A DNA stretch of 64,000 bases, from contig JAKVCY010000114.1 in NCBI GenBank assembly GCA_022448425.1, forward strand, positions 1-64,000, in the 5' to 3' direction. Position numbers and translations under genes: made by a program. Below the pieces are notes generated by a model. The model was given only the letters and a program-made list of their open reading frames with translations, did not search any database and was not told the origin of the DNA. Every line of letters starts with the position of its first letter. The stretch's first letter is position 1. Positions 16,353 to 24,161 of the stretch are shown piece after piece. The DNA is from Thalassotalea sp. (GTDB lineage: Bacteria > Pseudomonadota > Gammaproteobacteria > Enterobacterales > Alteromonadaceae).

Positions 16353-17783
16353 TTAACGATGTTGGTGAGATTTTCTCGCCGTTTTTGTAGGTCCCTTTCT
16401 TACCGATTTGTTTACCGAAGATGAGCGATGGTTATTTGCTGTACTTGCCTGTTTCGATGAACTAACTGACTTGTAAGACTTAGACGTTGTAGTCGACTTA
16501 ACCTTAGTTTTAGTTACAGTTTTAGCTCCTGTTTTAATTTTAGTATGGTGGCTACTCCCTTTTTTATAGTGCTTTACCCCCTTGTCATTGGGTTTAGCAG
16601 CAGAGGGACTACGAAAGCTATCACGCTTATTCGAATTCTTATGTAAAGTACCACCGCTCGTTCTTACCGCTCTGTTTTTAGTTGTACTAACTTTAGCAAT
16701 GTGCGTTTTTTTATAATTTAGCTTGGGTCTGTCTGTTAGCTTTTTAACCACACGCTTGTGTTCAGTTACACGTAGTGTTTTGATATCTCGTTTCTTGTTA
16801 TGTGCATACTTATATGCTGGATACTTTACTTTGTGATGAGTATTGCCAACATATTCAGATCTCACTATCGCACTTCTGTAAGCTACGTTGCGCCTATGAA
16901 TTGGCTTGTGGCGCCAGCGCTTACTGTAATCGCTATACAAAATGTGATGGCGTTTTCTATAGTAGTGACGATTGTAATGTCTATGGTGATTAACTACTAC
17001 GTATCGATTGTGCCAATGTACTGCGTTAAAGAAGAATCCCCAGCCAATATGCACACCTGCATGCCATGAGATTGGATGGTAGTAATTATGACTTACATGC
17101 CAATAGACTGGCGGGTAACGATGCCACCGCCAGTAACCATAGACTTCTCGCGTATCGTAGTAAGGTACGTAAACCACCTCAGGGTTGTTAGGCACGATAA
17201 TTATCTTTTCTTTATCGTATTCGATGTTTGCGTTGGCTAACTCGTCTAGACTACCCGCATCATGGGCTTGTTGACGCAACGTTTGAACCGCATCAAGAAC
17301 ATCTTCCTCTTGGGCGAGAAATGCATCACCTAGCTCGCGCATCCAAGCAAGATCATCATTCATTTGCTTTAGTACTCGCTCAAAAGGCACAAGCGCTTTT
17401 ACGCTCTCGTCCCAGCTTTTCTTCTCTAACGCCGATTTAAATTTTCGCTCCGAAAGAGACGACTTTTGTTCCTGAAAGCGATAGGCTTCAACTACTTCAA
17501 GTGGATAGCTCGCAGCAATAAGGATATGTGTTAGCAGAGTGTCCGGGTATAGTGCAATCGGCGCCAACATTTGAGCAAGCTGCGCTTGGCTATAATGTTC
17601 AGCGACTGTGTATTCACTATCAGCATCTGAGTCGTAGTAATCTGCTTGGACATTGAATGCTAAAGCCATGGAAAGTACTAGGGATGCAGCTATGCCTTTC
17701 TTTGCAAGTCTAATCCCCTTCATGCCATTTGTTACAGTCGTATTATGTTTCAAGGTCTTTGGTGTAATTGTTTGACTATTCAT
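16353..17783 (-). CDS. DUF3300-domain exported protein with basic C-terminal tail
   Basis: 476 aa. A long basic N-terminus and hydrophobic core (ASLVLSMALAFNVQA) form a signal peptide. The DUF3300 domain follows (QLAQMLAPIALYPDTLLTHI, SWDESVKALVPFERVL, VVYVPYYDTREVYGYW). A His/Tyr/Trp-rich segment and a ~150-residue Lys/Ser/Thr-rich low-complexity tail complete it. The function of DUF3300 proteins is unknown; the composition suggests a surface, polyanion or metal-binding role (inference). The promoter region holds an 11-bp-period direct repeat like that near the two-component operon, so it may be a target of that system. Confidence 0.8.
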   Translation of the reverse strand: MNSQTITPKTLKHNTTVTNGMKGIRLAKKGIAASLVLSMALAFNVQADYYDSDADSEYTVAEHYSQAQLAQMLAPIALYPDTLLTHILIAASYPLEVVEAYRFQEQKSSLSERKFKSALEKKSWDESVKALVPFERVLKQMNDDLAWMRELGDAFLAQEEDVLDAVQTLRQQAHDAGSLDELANANIEYDKEKIIIVPNNPEVVYVPYYDTREVYGYWRWHRYPPVYWHVSHNYYHPISWHAGVHIGWGFFFNAVHWHNRYVVVNHHRHYNRHYYRKRHHILYSDYSKRWRHKPIHRRNVAYRSAIVRSEYVGNTHHKVKYPAYKYAHNKKRDIKTLRVTEHKRVVKKLTDRPKLNYKKTHIAKVSTTKNRAVRTSGGTLHKNSNKRDSFRSPSAAKPNDKGVKHYKKGSSHHTKIKTGAKTVTKTKVKSTTTSKSYKSVSSSKQASTANNHRSSSVNKSVRKGPTKTARKSHQHR

Positions 17784-17832
17784 CTCATAGCTTCCTTTTC
17801 GACTAATCTGGGTTCAGTCTATAAAAAGCAAG

Positions 17833-17849
17833 ATGAATTCAACCTGAAT
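17833..17849 (-). promoter_or_regulatory. PhoP-box-like direct repeat upstream of the DUF3300 gene
   Basis: On the minus strand, ATTCAG-N5-ATTCAT repeats with an 11-bp period, about 50-65 bp before the DUF3300 start. The same hexamer spacing (GTTCAG-N5-GTTCAG) occurs at 20447-20463. PhoP/OmpR-type regulators bind hexamer repeats with N5 spacing. Confidence 0.5.
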
Positions 17850-18024
17850 GCTAAAAGCTGATAAAAAAATCGTTAAGAATGCTCTTCTAGCTGAGAGCCA
17901 GAACACTGAGTTAGAGCGCGAGAGTCAAAAGACAAAATTAAAACACAAGAGTTAGTGCATAGGAGATAGAGCACAGGTAATAGTTCACTGGGATTAGAAT
18001 TGAGAAATTGAGGCGTAAGAAGGT

Positions 18025-19380
18025 TTATCTCAAAGGAAAGCTCAGGGTAAATGAGGATCCACCAAGTGTCTCATCAGTACCTATATCTATACTGCCCTGA
18101 TAGCTAGATACGATATCTCGAACAATTGCTAAACCAATGCCATGGCCTTGTTCATAAGTATCTGCTCTTGTTCCACGCTGCATGATCTGTTCGCGAAGAT
18201 CTTCATCTATTCCACAACCATCATCTGAAATAATTATTTTCAATGAATCTTCATCATGGCTTGCTGCCACAGAAACTTTTGAAGCCGCAGCTTTAAACGC
18301 GTTATCAATTAAGTTGCCAAGTATTTCCAATAAGTCAGCTTCATCGCCTCTAAAACTGGCTTTTTCAATGATGCTAACTGACAACTCAACGTCTTTCTCT
18401 CGATAGATTTTGCCAAAAGCATTGGTGAGCTTTTCAACACATGGCGCTACGTCGATGCTCAACCGCCATGACGATTGCCCAGCACTTTGTGCTCGCTTCA
18501 ATTGGTGCTCAACAATACCATTAATTTTTGTCACTTCTGAGGCGATATCGGCAGTAATACTAGGGCTCGAGTTGATAGTAGCCAGTGGCGTTTTCAAACT
18601 ATGTGCTAAATCAGATAACGCATTGCGATAACGAACGCGTTGTTGTTGCTCCGTTTGAAGTAATTGATTCAACTGGACAACAGCAGGGGTTAATTCATCG
18701 GGGTAAACGTCACTGACGCTCTCCTTTTCACCCTGCTCTATCGCTTTAAGTTCATTAGTTAAGTGTTTTAATGGCTTTAACGTCCAACTTAACCAGCCTA
18801 TGATCATGGTAATAAAGGCAGCCGCAATAATAACTAGCCACGTTGACAGTTGTCTTTGAAATTCTCCAAGCGATGTAAGGTATTGTGTTTGGCTGCTAAT
18901 GACATGAAGGGTTACCGGAAAATCTCGCTCTTGTGATGAAAAGCTCACAGAAAAACTAGAAACAAAATAAAGGCTGTCGACCGTGTTGTTGTCACCATTT
19001 GAAACCGATATCGGATAAAACGAACGCTGCCCCATTGCGGGTATGTTGAAATCGGTATTCGACAGAACCAAGTTCAAAGCTGACGGCGAGCGCCAAATTT
19101 CAGCTTCATCAGCAAGTTGTGAATTAACAACAGCATACAGTCCGGTATCAATCACATTAAAACGACTTTCCATTAACTGCTGGGGCAATAGCAAATCACC
19201 ATCAATGAATTCAGTGTCTGCCAAAATGCTGTAACTATGTGCGCTCATTTCGCTTTCAATGGCTGCTACCAAGTGCTTTTTAAACACATTGTTTAAAGTA
19301 AGCCCGATTGCAGGCAACAATACAATGAGCAGTAAGCACGCGCTTACTGCGAGTCGGAGTCTTAATGAGTTACGTTTCAT
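18025..19380 (-). CDS. Sensor histidine kinase, PhoQ-like
   Basis: A 451-aa membrane kinase. One N-terminal helix, a ~130-residue periplasmic sensor domain, a second helix (WLVIIAAAFITMIIGWLSW), a HAMP-like linker, the phosphoacceptor motif DLAHSLKTPLA (His near residue 255) and an ATPase domain (NLIDNAFKAA, DDGCGID, GHGIGLAIV). The DLAHSLKTPLA form is characteristic of PhoQ-like kinases. Its start overlaps the end of the response-regulator gene by 11 bases, so the pair is co-translated. The signal (Mg2+, peptides or other) is not predictable. Confidence 0.88.
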   Translation of the reverse strand: MKRNSLRLRLAVSACLLLIVLLPAIGLTLNNVFKKHLVAAIESEMSAHSYSILADTEFIDGDLLLPQQLMESRFNVIDTGLYAVVNSQLADEAEIWRSPSALNLVLSNTDFNIPAMGQRSFYPISVSNGDNNTVDSLYFVSSFSVSFSSQERDFPVTLHVISSQTQYLTSLGEFQRQLSTWLVIIAAAFITMIIGWLSWTLKPLKHLTNELKAIEQGEKESVSDVYPDELTPAVVQLNQLLQTEQQQRVRYRNALSDLAHSLKTPLATINSSPSITADIASEVTKINGIVEHQLKRAQSAGQSSWRLSIDVAPCVEKLTNAFGKIYREKDVELSVSIIEKASFRGDEADLLEILGNLIDNAFKAAASKVSVAASHDEDSLKIIISDDGCGIDEDLREQIMQRGTRADTYEQGHGIGLAIVRDIVSSYQGSIDIGTDETLGGSSFTLSFPLR

Positions 19381-20044
19381 TTTTTAGGCGATAACCTTGC
19401 CCACGTAATGTTTCTATGAATTGAAATTCGCCATCGGGATCGAGCTTTTTACGCAAGCGTCTAACAAATACTTCGATAACATTTGAATCCAAGTCAAAAT
19501 CCTGATCATAAAGATGCTCTGTTAACTCAGTTTTAGATATCACTTTGCCCAAGTGCAACATTAAATAAGTAATAAGACGATACTCATAACTACTCAACGT
19601 GACTTCAACATCGTTGACCATGACTTGGTGGCTTGCGGTATTAATAGATAATGAACCACTACTCATCACAGGGCTTGCTTGCCCTGCTGAGCGACGAATC
19701 AAAGCATTAAGGCGCGCTTTTAACTCTTCGTGCTGAAATGGTTTCGTCAGATAATCATCGGCGCCAGCGTCAAGGCCCTGTACTTTATCTTGCCAACGAT
19801 CTCGTGCAGTTAATACTAAAACAGGATACTTAACGCCATCAGATCGAACTTTACTGATAAGGCTTATACCATCCATTTTCGGTAAGCCGATATCAATAAT
19901 AGCCGCATCGTAGGTATGCTCACTTGCTAAATACAGTCCTTCTTCACCATCAAACGCTGAATCAACACTGAATTGCTGAGCAAGTAAGTAAGTTTTTAAG
20001 TTGTCATGCAGCTGCGCATCATCTTCAACAAGTAGTATTCGCAT
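19370..20044 (-). CDS. Response regulator, PhoP-like (OmpR family)
   Basis: A 224-aa regulator with an N-terminal receiver (acidic pocket LVEDDAQ, phosphoacceptor Asp in IIDIGLPKMDG, Thr in LVLTARDRWQDKVQ, Lys in LTKPF) and a C-terminal OmpR-type winged helix (VIEVFVRRLRKKLD, TLRGQGYRL). Close wording to PhoP, including WQDKV and ADDYLTKPF. Gene order is PepSY, regulator, kinase on the minus strand, with 6 bp to the PepSY stop. Candidate 11-bp-period target repeats lie in neighbouring promoters. Confidence 0.88.
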   Translation of the reverse strand: MRILLVEDDAQLHDNLKTYLLAQQFSVDSAFDGEEGLYLASEHTYDAAIIDIGLPKMDGISLISKVRSDGVKYPVLVLTARDRWQDKVQGLDAGADDYLTKPFQHEELKARLNALIRRSAGQASPVMSSGSLSINTASHQVMVNDVEVTLSSYEYRLITYLMLHLGKVISKTELTEHLYDQDFDLDSNVIEVFVRRLRKKLDPDGEFQFIETLRGQGYRLKNET

Positions 20045-20050
20045 CGGTTA

Positions 20051-20326
20051 TCACCCTTTAATTTTTCCGCTATTACCGTCAACATAAACAGAGATAATTT
20101 TCCCGTCAGGCTGAATCAGTTTCACTCGATAACCATTGCCACTTGCCGATACTTTTAACACTTTACCGCCATATTTACGTTTTACTTTATTAGCTGCCTG
20201 TTTGGCTGAAATTTTTTTCCCCTGGCTGGCTTTCGAGTTGGCGTAGGCATACGAACTAGCATTACTGCTATACTGCATTCCAGCCATCAACAAAACAAGC
20301 ACTAAGAAAACAACATACTTATTCAT
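20051..20326 (-). CDS. PepSY-domain exported protein
   Basis: A 91-aa protein: signal peptide (MNKYVVFLVLVLLMAGMQY...) then one PepSY domain (ISAKQAANKVKRKYGGKVLK ... IISVYVDGNSGKIKG). Small PepSY proteins are commonly first in operons with PhoP/PhoQ-like systems, as here, and are thought to act in the periplasm as modulators or protease-inhibitor-like proteins. A role in signal sensing by the adjoining kinase is inference. Confidence 0.8.
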   Translation of the reverse strand: MNKYVVFLVLVLLMAGMQYSSNASSYAYANSKASQGKKISAKQAANKVKRKYGGKVLKVSASGNGYRVKLIQPDGKIISVYVDGNSGKIKG

Positions 20327-20424
20327 AACAACCTAATAAATTTAACGTTGAGCATTTAAGCTAGTGTAAAAGAATGCCGCGACAGATGAAATGGTCGAGC
20401 ACGATAAAGGCTAAAGAAATTTAC

Positions 20425-20463
20425 CTGAACATTAGCTTAATTCAAAGTTCAGTATGAGTTCAG
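20425..20463. promoter_or_regulatory. PhoP-box-like hexamer repeats between divergent promoters
   Basis: Plus strand: GTTCAG-TATGA-GTTCAG (20447-20463), a direct repeat with 11-bp period, followed about 14 bp later by a possible -10 TAATGT. An inverted GTTCAG copy (CTGAAC, 20425-20430) faces the PepSY operon, with a weaker ATTAAG hexamer 11 bp away. The spacing equals that of PhoP boxes; the hexamer differs from the enterobacterial TGTTTA. Confidence 0.6.
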
Positions 20464-20527
20464 GAAAGGTATTGCCTAATGTCATTAACAAAAGCTTAGG
20501 ACAAGTTAAATGACAAGGGGCGTACCT

Positions 20528-21415
20528 ATGAAAGCAACAACATCAAAACAAAAAGAACTATCGATAGCGACTTGGTTAAAAGTTATTTTATGTGCATGGT
20601 GCTTTATCTTTATCATTGGTTTTGCAAAAGCAGCAATTGCTGAAGAGCTAACGAGTACAGAAGCTATTAACACTCAAACTAATAAAACTCATTTCACAAT
20701 CGGTGGATTAGTCAAACAACAGCAGGTTCTCTCGAACAGTGAAAAGCATGCCTTACTTCTTAAGTCTGAAAAGCAATTACTGACGAGTACGATAACGAGA
20801 GAGCAACATCAAGCAGCTAAGTTAAAGGACAGTAACCAAGATGATACAAAGGCGAAAAGCAGTAACAAAATCACACTTACACCAAGAAGTCTGTACCACG
20901 ATTTTAGTGTCTACGACGGTTATAGCGTGTTGTTTGATGATCTCGACTATGACGGCTTCTATCAAACATTTTCAGTAATCTTTGATGCCGACGTTCACAC
21001 TTATGCGGGTGCCGATCAAGCGGCCATTTATGCAGAAATTTACCTTAGCAGAAACGGTGGTCCATGGGAGTACTTACACACAACAGATAGCTTTACTATC
21101 TATGGCGAATCAACCGAAGACGAATATGAAGTAATGACCAATCTTGCTACTGGTTACCCGAGTGACTATTACGATGTGCTAATTGATGTGTACGAAGTGG
21201 GCTATAGTGACATTGTCGCAACATACAGCAGTGATGATACAAACAATCTCTACGCGTTGTCATTAGAAAGCAGTAACTATGATGTCGTTGAATACTATGA
21301 AGAACATCATGCTCACGGCGGTAGTTCAAGTATTCTGCTACTAAGCCTTATTGTTCTGGCGCTAGCATTAAGACATTCAAGCAAAATACTGCTAGATCGC
21401 AATGTAAAAATATAA
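20528..21415 (+). CDS. Exported/surface protein of unknown function with C-terminal anchor-like tail
   Basis: About 295 aa. Signal-like N-terminal helix (WLKVILCAWCFIFIIGFAKA), a charged linker, an acidic beta-rich domain (LFDDLDYDGFYQTFSV, YAEIYLSRNGGPWEYLH) that could bind calcium, and a C-terminal HGGSSS motif followed by a hydrophobic helix and basic residues (RHSSK). The ending resembles sorting signals of the GlyGly-CTERM/choice-of-anchor kind; it may belong to the choice-of-anchor H proteins of Shewanella and relatives, which I cannot verify. ATG at 20528 has AAGGGG upstream; the track's ATG at 20510 is also possible. Repeats in its promoter suggest control by the adjacent PhoP-like regulator. 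Confidence 0.7.
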   Translation: MKATTSKQKELSIATWLKVILCAWCFIFIIGFAKAAIAEELTSTEAINTQTNKTHFTIGGLVKQQQVLSNSEKHALLLKSEKQLLTSTITREQHQAAKLKDSNQDDTKAKSSNKITLTPRSLYHDFSVYDGYSVLFDDLDYDGFYQTFSVIFDADVHTYAGADQAAIYAEIYLSRNGGPWEYLHTTDSFTIYGESTEDEYEVMTNLATGYPSDYYDVLIDVYEVGYSDIVATYSSDDTNNLYALSLESSNYDVVEYYEEHHAHGGSSSILLLSLIVLALALRHSSKILLDRNVKI

Positions 21416-21566
21416 TGTGAAGCGCTAAGTTTAGGATGTAAGTTGCAAGGACGCACATCAAAATAAAAAGGGAATGTTCGGCAATAGACGATTGAAGAGA
21501 GATACTCAGCTGTTGTATATTTTCAAGTGAGCTTAAAGATAACAGACATTATTTAGGGACGTTGAC

Positions 21567-22049
21567 ATGTCGGCAACAGCAATTGCTTTAACTGCCTACC
21601 TTGCGGCGCTAGGAGAAACCATTCAAGCACCGCAGTCTTCATTAGAAGCGAATGAAAATAATGAGGTTGCCATACTGTTTCAACAAACCGAGATCTCCTT
21701 CAATTACAGTCAATGGCAATTGCAAAACGACTCTGTATGCGAGCGTTATTCTTCTGATAACCTCGACTATACAGCTTGCACCCAAAAGGCAAAGTTGCTA
21801 TTCAATCAATTGTGTACAGCGTTAACTAACAGGCGTAATAACCTGCCGAACCAGCAAAGGTACAAGGCGATGTACTGTAATGCCGCCGTGAACTATCAAC
21901 CTGTTATAACGACAATATCCTATGGCGATAGCAATCAAATCTCAGAGCAAGAACGACAGTGTAATCAGCTTATCTTGAAAGCTTTAGTCAATCCAACAGC
22001 AGATCTTATCAAAGAAAAGAACGAAGTCTGCAAAGGTATCAATAAATAG
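21567..22049 (+). CDS. Hypothetical protein, cysteine-containing
   Basis: A 160-aa ORF behind a fair ribosome-binding site (AGGGACG). The N-terminus is weakly hydrophobic (MSATAIALTAYLAALGETI) and may be a poor signal peptide. The remainder has five or six Cys spread over the protein (VCERYSS, TACTQKA, NQLCTAL, MYCNAAV, RQCNQL, EVCKG), suggesting disulfides if exported. No family recognised. Confidence 0.6.
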   Translation: MSATAIALTAYLAALGETIQAPQSSLEANENNEVAILFQQTEISFNYSQWQLQNDSVCERYSSDNLDYTACTQKAKLLFNQLCTALTNRRNNLPNQQRYKAMYCNAAVNYQPVITTISYGDSNQISEQERQCNQLILKALVNPTADLIKEKNEVCKGINK

Positions 22050-22113
22050 CTGAAACACGAAGCTCCTGCAGAATTCGTTTTAATGTGAGCAGTATATCAA
22101 CGAAGACGACAAT

Positions 22114-22139
22114 AACACCGCTAGTCTCCTAGCGGTGTT
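22114..22139. terminator. Hairpin between convergent genes
   Basis: AACACCGCTAG and CTAGCGGTGTT form a perfect 11-bp stem with a 4-nt loop between the Cys-rich hypothetical and the CBM48 gene. It lacks a clear T-run, but position and stability favour a bidirectional terminator. Confidence 0.6.
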
Positions 22140-22167
22140 GCCAAAGATAATATCAGAAGTAAACTAG

Positions 22168-22464
22168 TTAGTTGTGCGTGTGAACTACGCTATTTTCCGT
22201 ACCAAAAACATTTGGCAAGTACTGGTCAGCCTGATAATCATTTTCCCATTCTTTACCATCTAGCAAATACCGGAAATGAAACGTTTCACCAACAGGTAAA
22301 CGCATTTTCGCTTTAAACGCATTTGTTTTCTTGTTTAGCTTCATCTCAACTGGCTGCCAATCGTTGAATTCGCCTAACAATTGAACGGAACTCACATCAT
22401 CACGGCTAAATTCAAAAGTGACTTCTGCTTCCGGTTTCGTTTTGAAGTATTTTTTGGTCAACAT
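22168..22464 (-). CDS. Isoamylase early-set / glycogen-binding (CBM48) domain protein
   Basis: A 98-aa stand-alone domain of the AMPK-beta/isoamylase N-terminal type: VQLLGEFNDWQPVEMKLN, FKAKMRLPVGETFHFRYLLDG and WENDYQADQYLPN. These immunoglobulin-like modules bind alpha-glucans. Stand-alone copies are frequent in marine gammaproteobacteria and may help glycogen metabolism; no glycogen gene is adjacent. Confidence 0.85.
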   Translation of the reverse strand: MLTKKYFKTKPEAEVTFEFSRDDVSSVQLLGEFNDWQPVEMKLNKKTNAFKAKMRLPVGETFHFRYLLDGKEWENDYQADQYLPNVFGTENSVVHTHN

Positions 22465-22887
22465 AACCTATCCCCTCTGGTTAATTTGCTCTCAATATTT
22501 ATGCATAATGCTAAGAAAGCTGTTTGACGCTTTTATGAAATATTGAGTATTTTTTGAACTATTTAAGTGCAAAAAAACGAGTTGTTGCACTTTTACCGAA
22601 CAATCCTGTGGCTTTTTATAACAACATCGGCGTTACACGATTGATTAAGCAGGATTTATACCTTAAGTGATTAAAATTCGTTCTATCCAGAATAACACCT
22701 ATATTGATGGCTATATTTAAGTAGCACGCATCAATATTGGCGGTATCACACATAGGCCTGCCTAATCAGTATAGGGCAAAATTTAACTTTTGAAGGTAAC
22801 TTAAAAAGGTGGGTTAAAAAGGCAACTGGAAATGGCTACTTAGGGCAAAGGAAACTTAATAGCCAAGCCTTACCAGATGTTCAGTAA
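22465..22887. other. Intergenic region without recognised content
   Basis: About 420 AT-rich bases upstream of the CBM48 gene. Apart from a weak GTGCAA/TTGCAC hairpin near 22568-22591 I see no gene, repeat or RNA structure. Confidence 0.35.
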
Positions 22888-23700
22888 CTAGTTATTTTCA
22901 TCTAATGCTTGTTTCCAGAAAGTTTTCCATTGCTCATAGGCTTTGGACTCTTGAGCAAAATGTTGACGGTATAGTGTCTGAATAACCCCTTGCTCATATA
23001 AATCAACTAGTGCTGCATCCAGGGCTTGATAGAGCTTGTTATGAGTTTTACTCGACTTGTTATACATCACGCTAAATTGTCGAGAAGACAACGCAGGTCT
23101 CAATGGTTTTAAGCACCTTTCGCGAAGTTCACTATCGAATTTGGCGCAATAAATATTAACAAACGTCGAAGAATAAATGAGGTAGTCAACACGATTGGCC
23201 TGTAATAACTTGAACTGCACGTTTCTATCTAATATCGCATAAACTTCACTAAAGCCGAGTGAATTTGCCAAATTATGCTGTATCGAATCTTTAGATACGC
23301 CAACACTTGCAGTTGACATGTCTATTTCGTCTAGCTTGTTTAGAGGGCTAGCCATAGGCGCATAAACATAGATTTGTTCATACGAGAGTGGGAGTAAAAA
23401 TTTTGCCCAAACTAAGCGCTCTTCATTGGGTATTGCGCCATAAACACCGTCTAAGTGACCACTTTTCAGCTCGTAGAGACCTCTCGCCCACGCATCGGGT
23501 TTAGGGACGATCCTTATATTCGCGCGCTCAGCCGCCATATTCAGAATTGCCCAACCCGTTCGATATGGCCCAGACATGTCGAGATACAACTGGTGATCGT
23601 CAAAAACGCCAATTTGAAGTTCATTACCGTTTGCTGTTTTAGGTAAAGCTGCGCACAGCGATGCATTCAAAATAGCAATCAACAGTAATAAACGCGTCAT
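22888..23700 (-). CDS. Periplasmic solute-binding-family protein (SBP_bac_3-like)
   Basis: About 270 aa. Signal peptide (MTRLLLLIAILNASLCAALP) then a family-3 solute-binding fold: LQIGVFDDHQLYLD, WARGLYELKSGHLDGVYG, and YQALDAALVDLYEQGVIQTL at the end. Such proteins bind amino acids or similar solutes; stand-alone copies without ABC permease genes, as here, are abundant in marine gammaproteobacteria and may act in sensing. The track start is a TTG five codons upstream; the ATG at 23700 behind GAGAGG is preferred. It follows a small membrane-protein gene by 27 bp, probably in one operon. Confidence 0.75.
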   Translation of the reverse strand: MTRLLLLIAILNASLCAALPKTANGNELQIGVFDDHQLYLDMSGPYRTGWAILNMAAERANIRIVPKPDAWARGLYELKSGHLDGVYGAIPNEERLVWAKFLLPLSYEQIYVYAPMASPLNKLDEIDMSTASVGVSKDSIQHNLANSLGFSEVYAILDRNVQFKLLQANRVDYLIYSSTFVNIYCAKFDSELRERCLKPLRPALSSRQFSVMYNKSSKTHNKLYQALDAALVDLYEQGVIQTLYRQHFAQESKAYEQWKTFWKQALDENN

Positions 23701-23727
23701 TTCAGCCTCTCGCAACTCTGCATGAAC

Positions 23728-24006
23728 TTATTTAAGTTTAGACTGAATTAAGGTTTTTTCTCTTTTTGCTTCATTTTTTTGAACTGCTCTATTTTCCCGA
23801 GTTACTAGTAAAAACGTTAAATACATTTTAGTTGGCAAACTAAAAATTAAACCAAAAGCAAAGCAAATAGCACTAATAACCATGCCCGCTACGCCCATTT
23901 TCTCTGGTAGATGAAGGTAACTCAGAAAATAGTGTCCTAACAAAAAGAGACATAATCCAATAACGATACATATTTTTAGCACTCTTATAAGTCTATCTTC
24001 TGCCAT
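23728..24006 (-). CDS. Small inner-membrane protein
   Basis: About 92 aa with two predicted membrane helices (VLKICIVIGLCLFLLGHYF and MVISAICFAFGLIFSLP) and a basic cytoplasmic tail (RAVQKNEAKREKTLIQSKLK). The ATG at 24006 is chosen because AGAGGTG precedes it; the track start is nine codons upstream. It is just upstream of the solute-binding gene on the same strand. No family recognised. Confidence 0.6.
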   Translation of the reverse strand: MAEDRLIRVLKICIVIGLCLFLLGHYFLSYLHLPEKMGVAGMVISAICFAFGLIFSLPTKMYLTFLLVTRENRAVQKNEAKREKTLIQSKLK

Positions 24007-24161
24007 AGCCCACCTCTTGCCATTAGCCAGCATTGAATAGCCAATAAAATTGACTACTTTTAAAACACTACCATCTATTTCATGTGTGAATATTGATCTT
24101 TAACAACACTGCACACATATCTAACAACAAGCTAACCCACTGACAGTAGGACGAATTCCTC

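Noticed and set aside
16800-17069. Two plus-strand ORFs (89 and 63 aa) inside the DUF3300 gene
   Set aside because: Antisense shadows of the His/Tyr-rich segment of a solid gene.
22568-22591. GTGCAA/TTGCAC hairpin as a riboswitch or sRNA
   Set aside because: Six-base arms, no T-run, no adjacent start codon to control.
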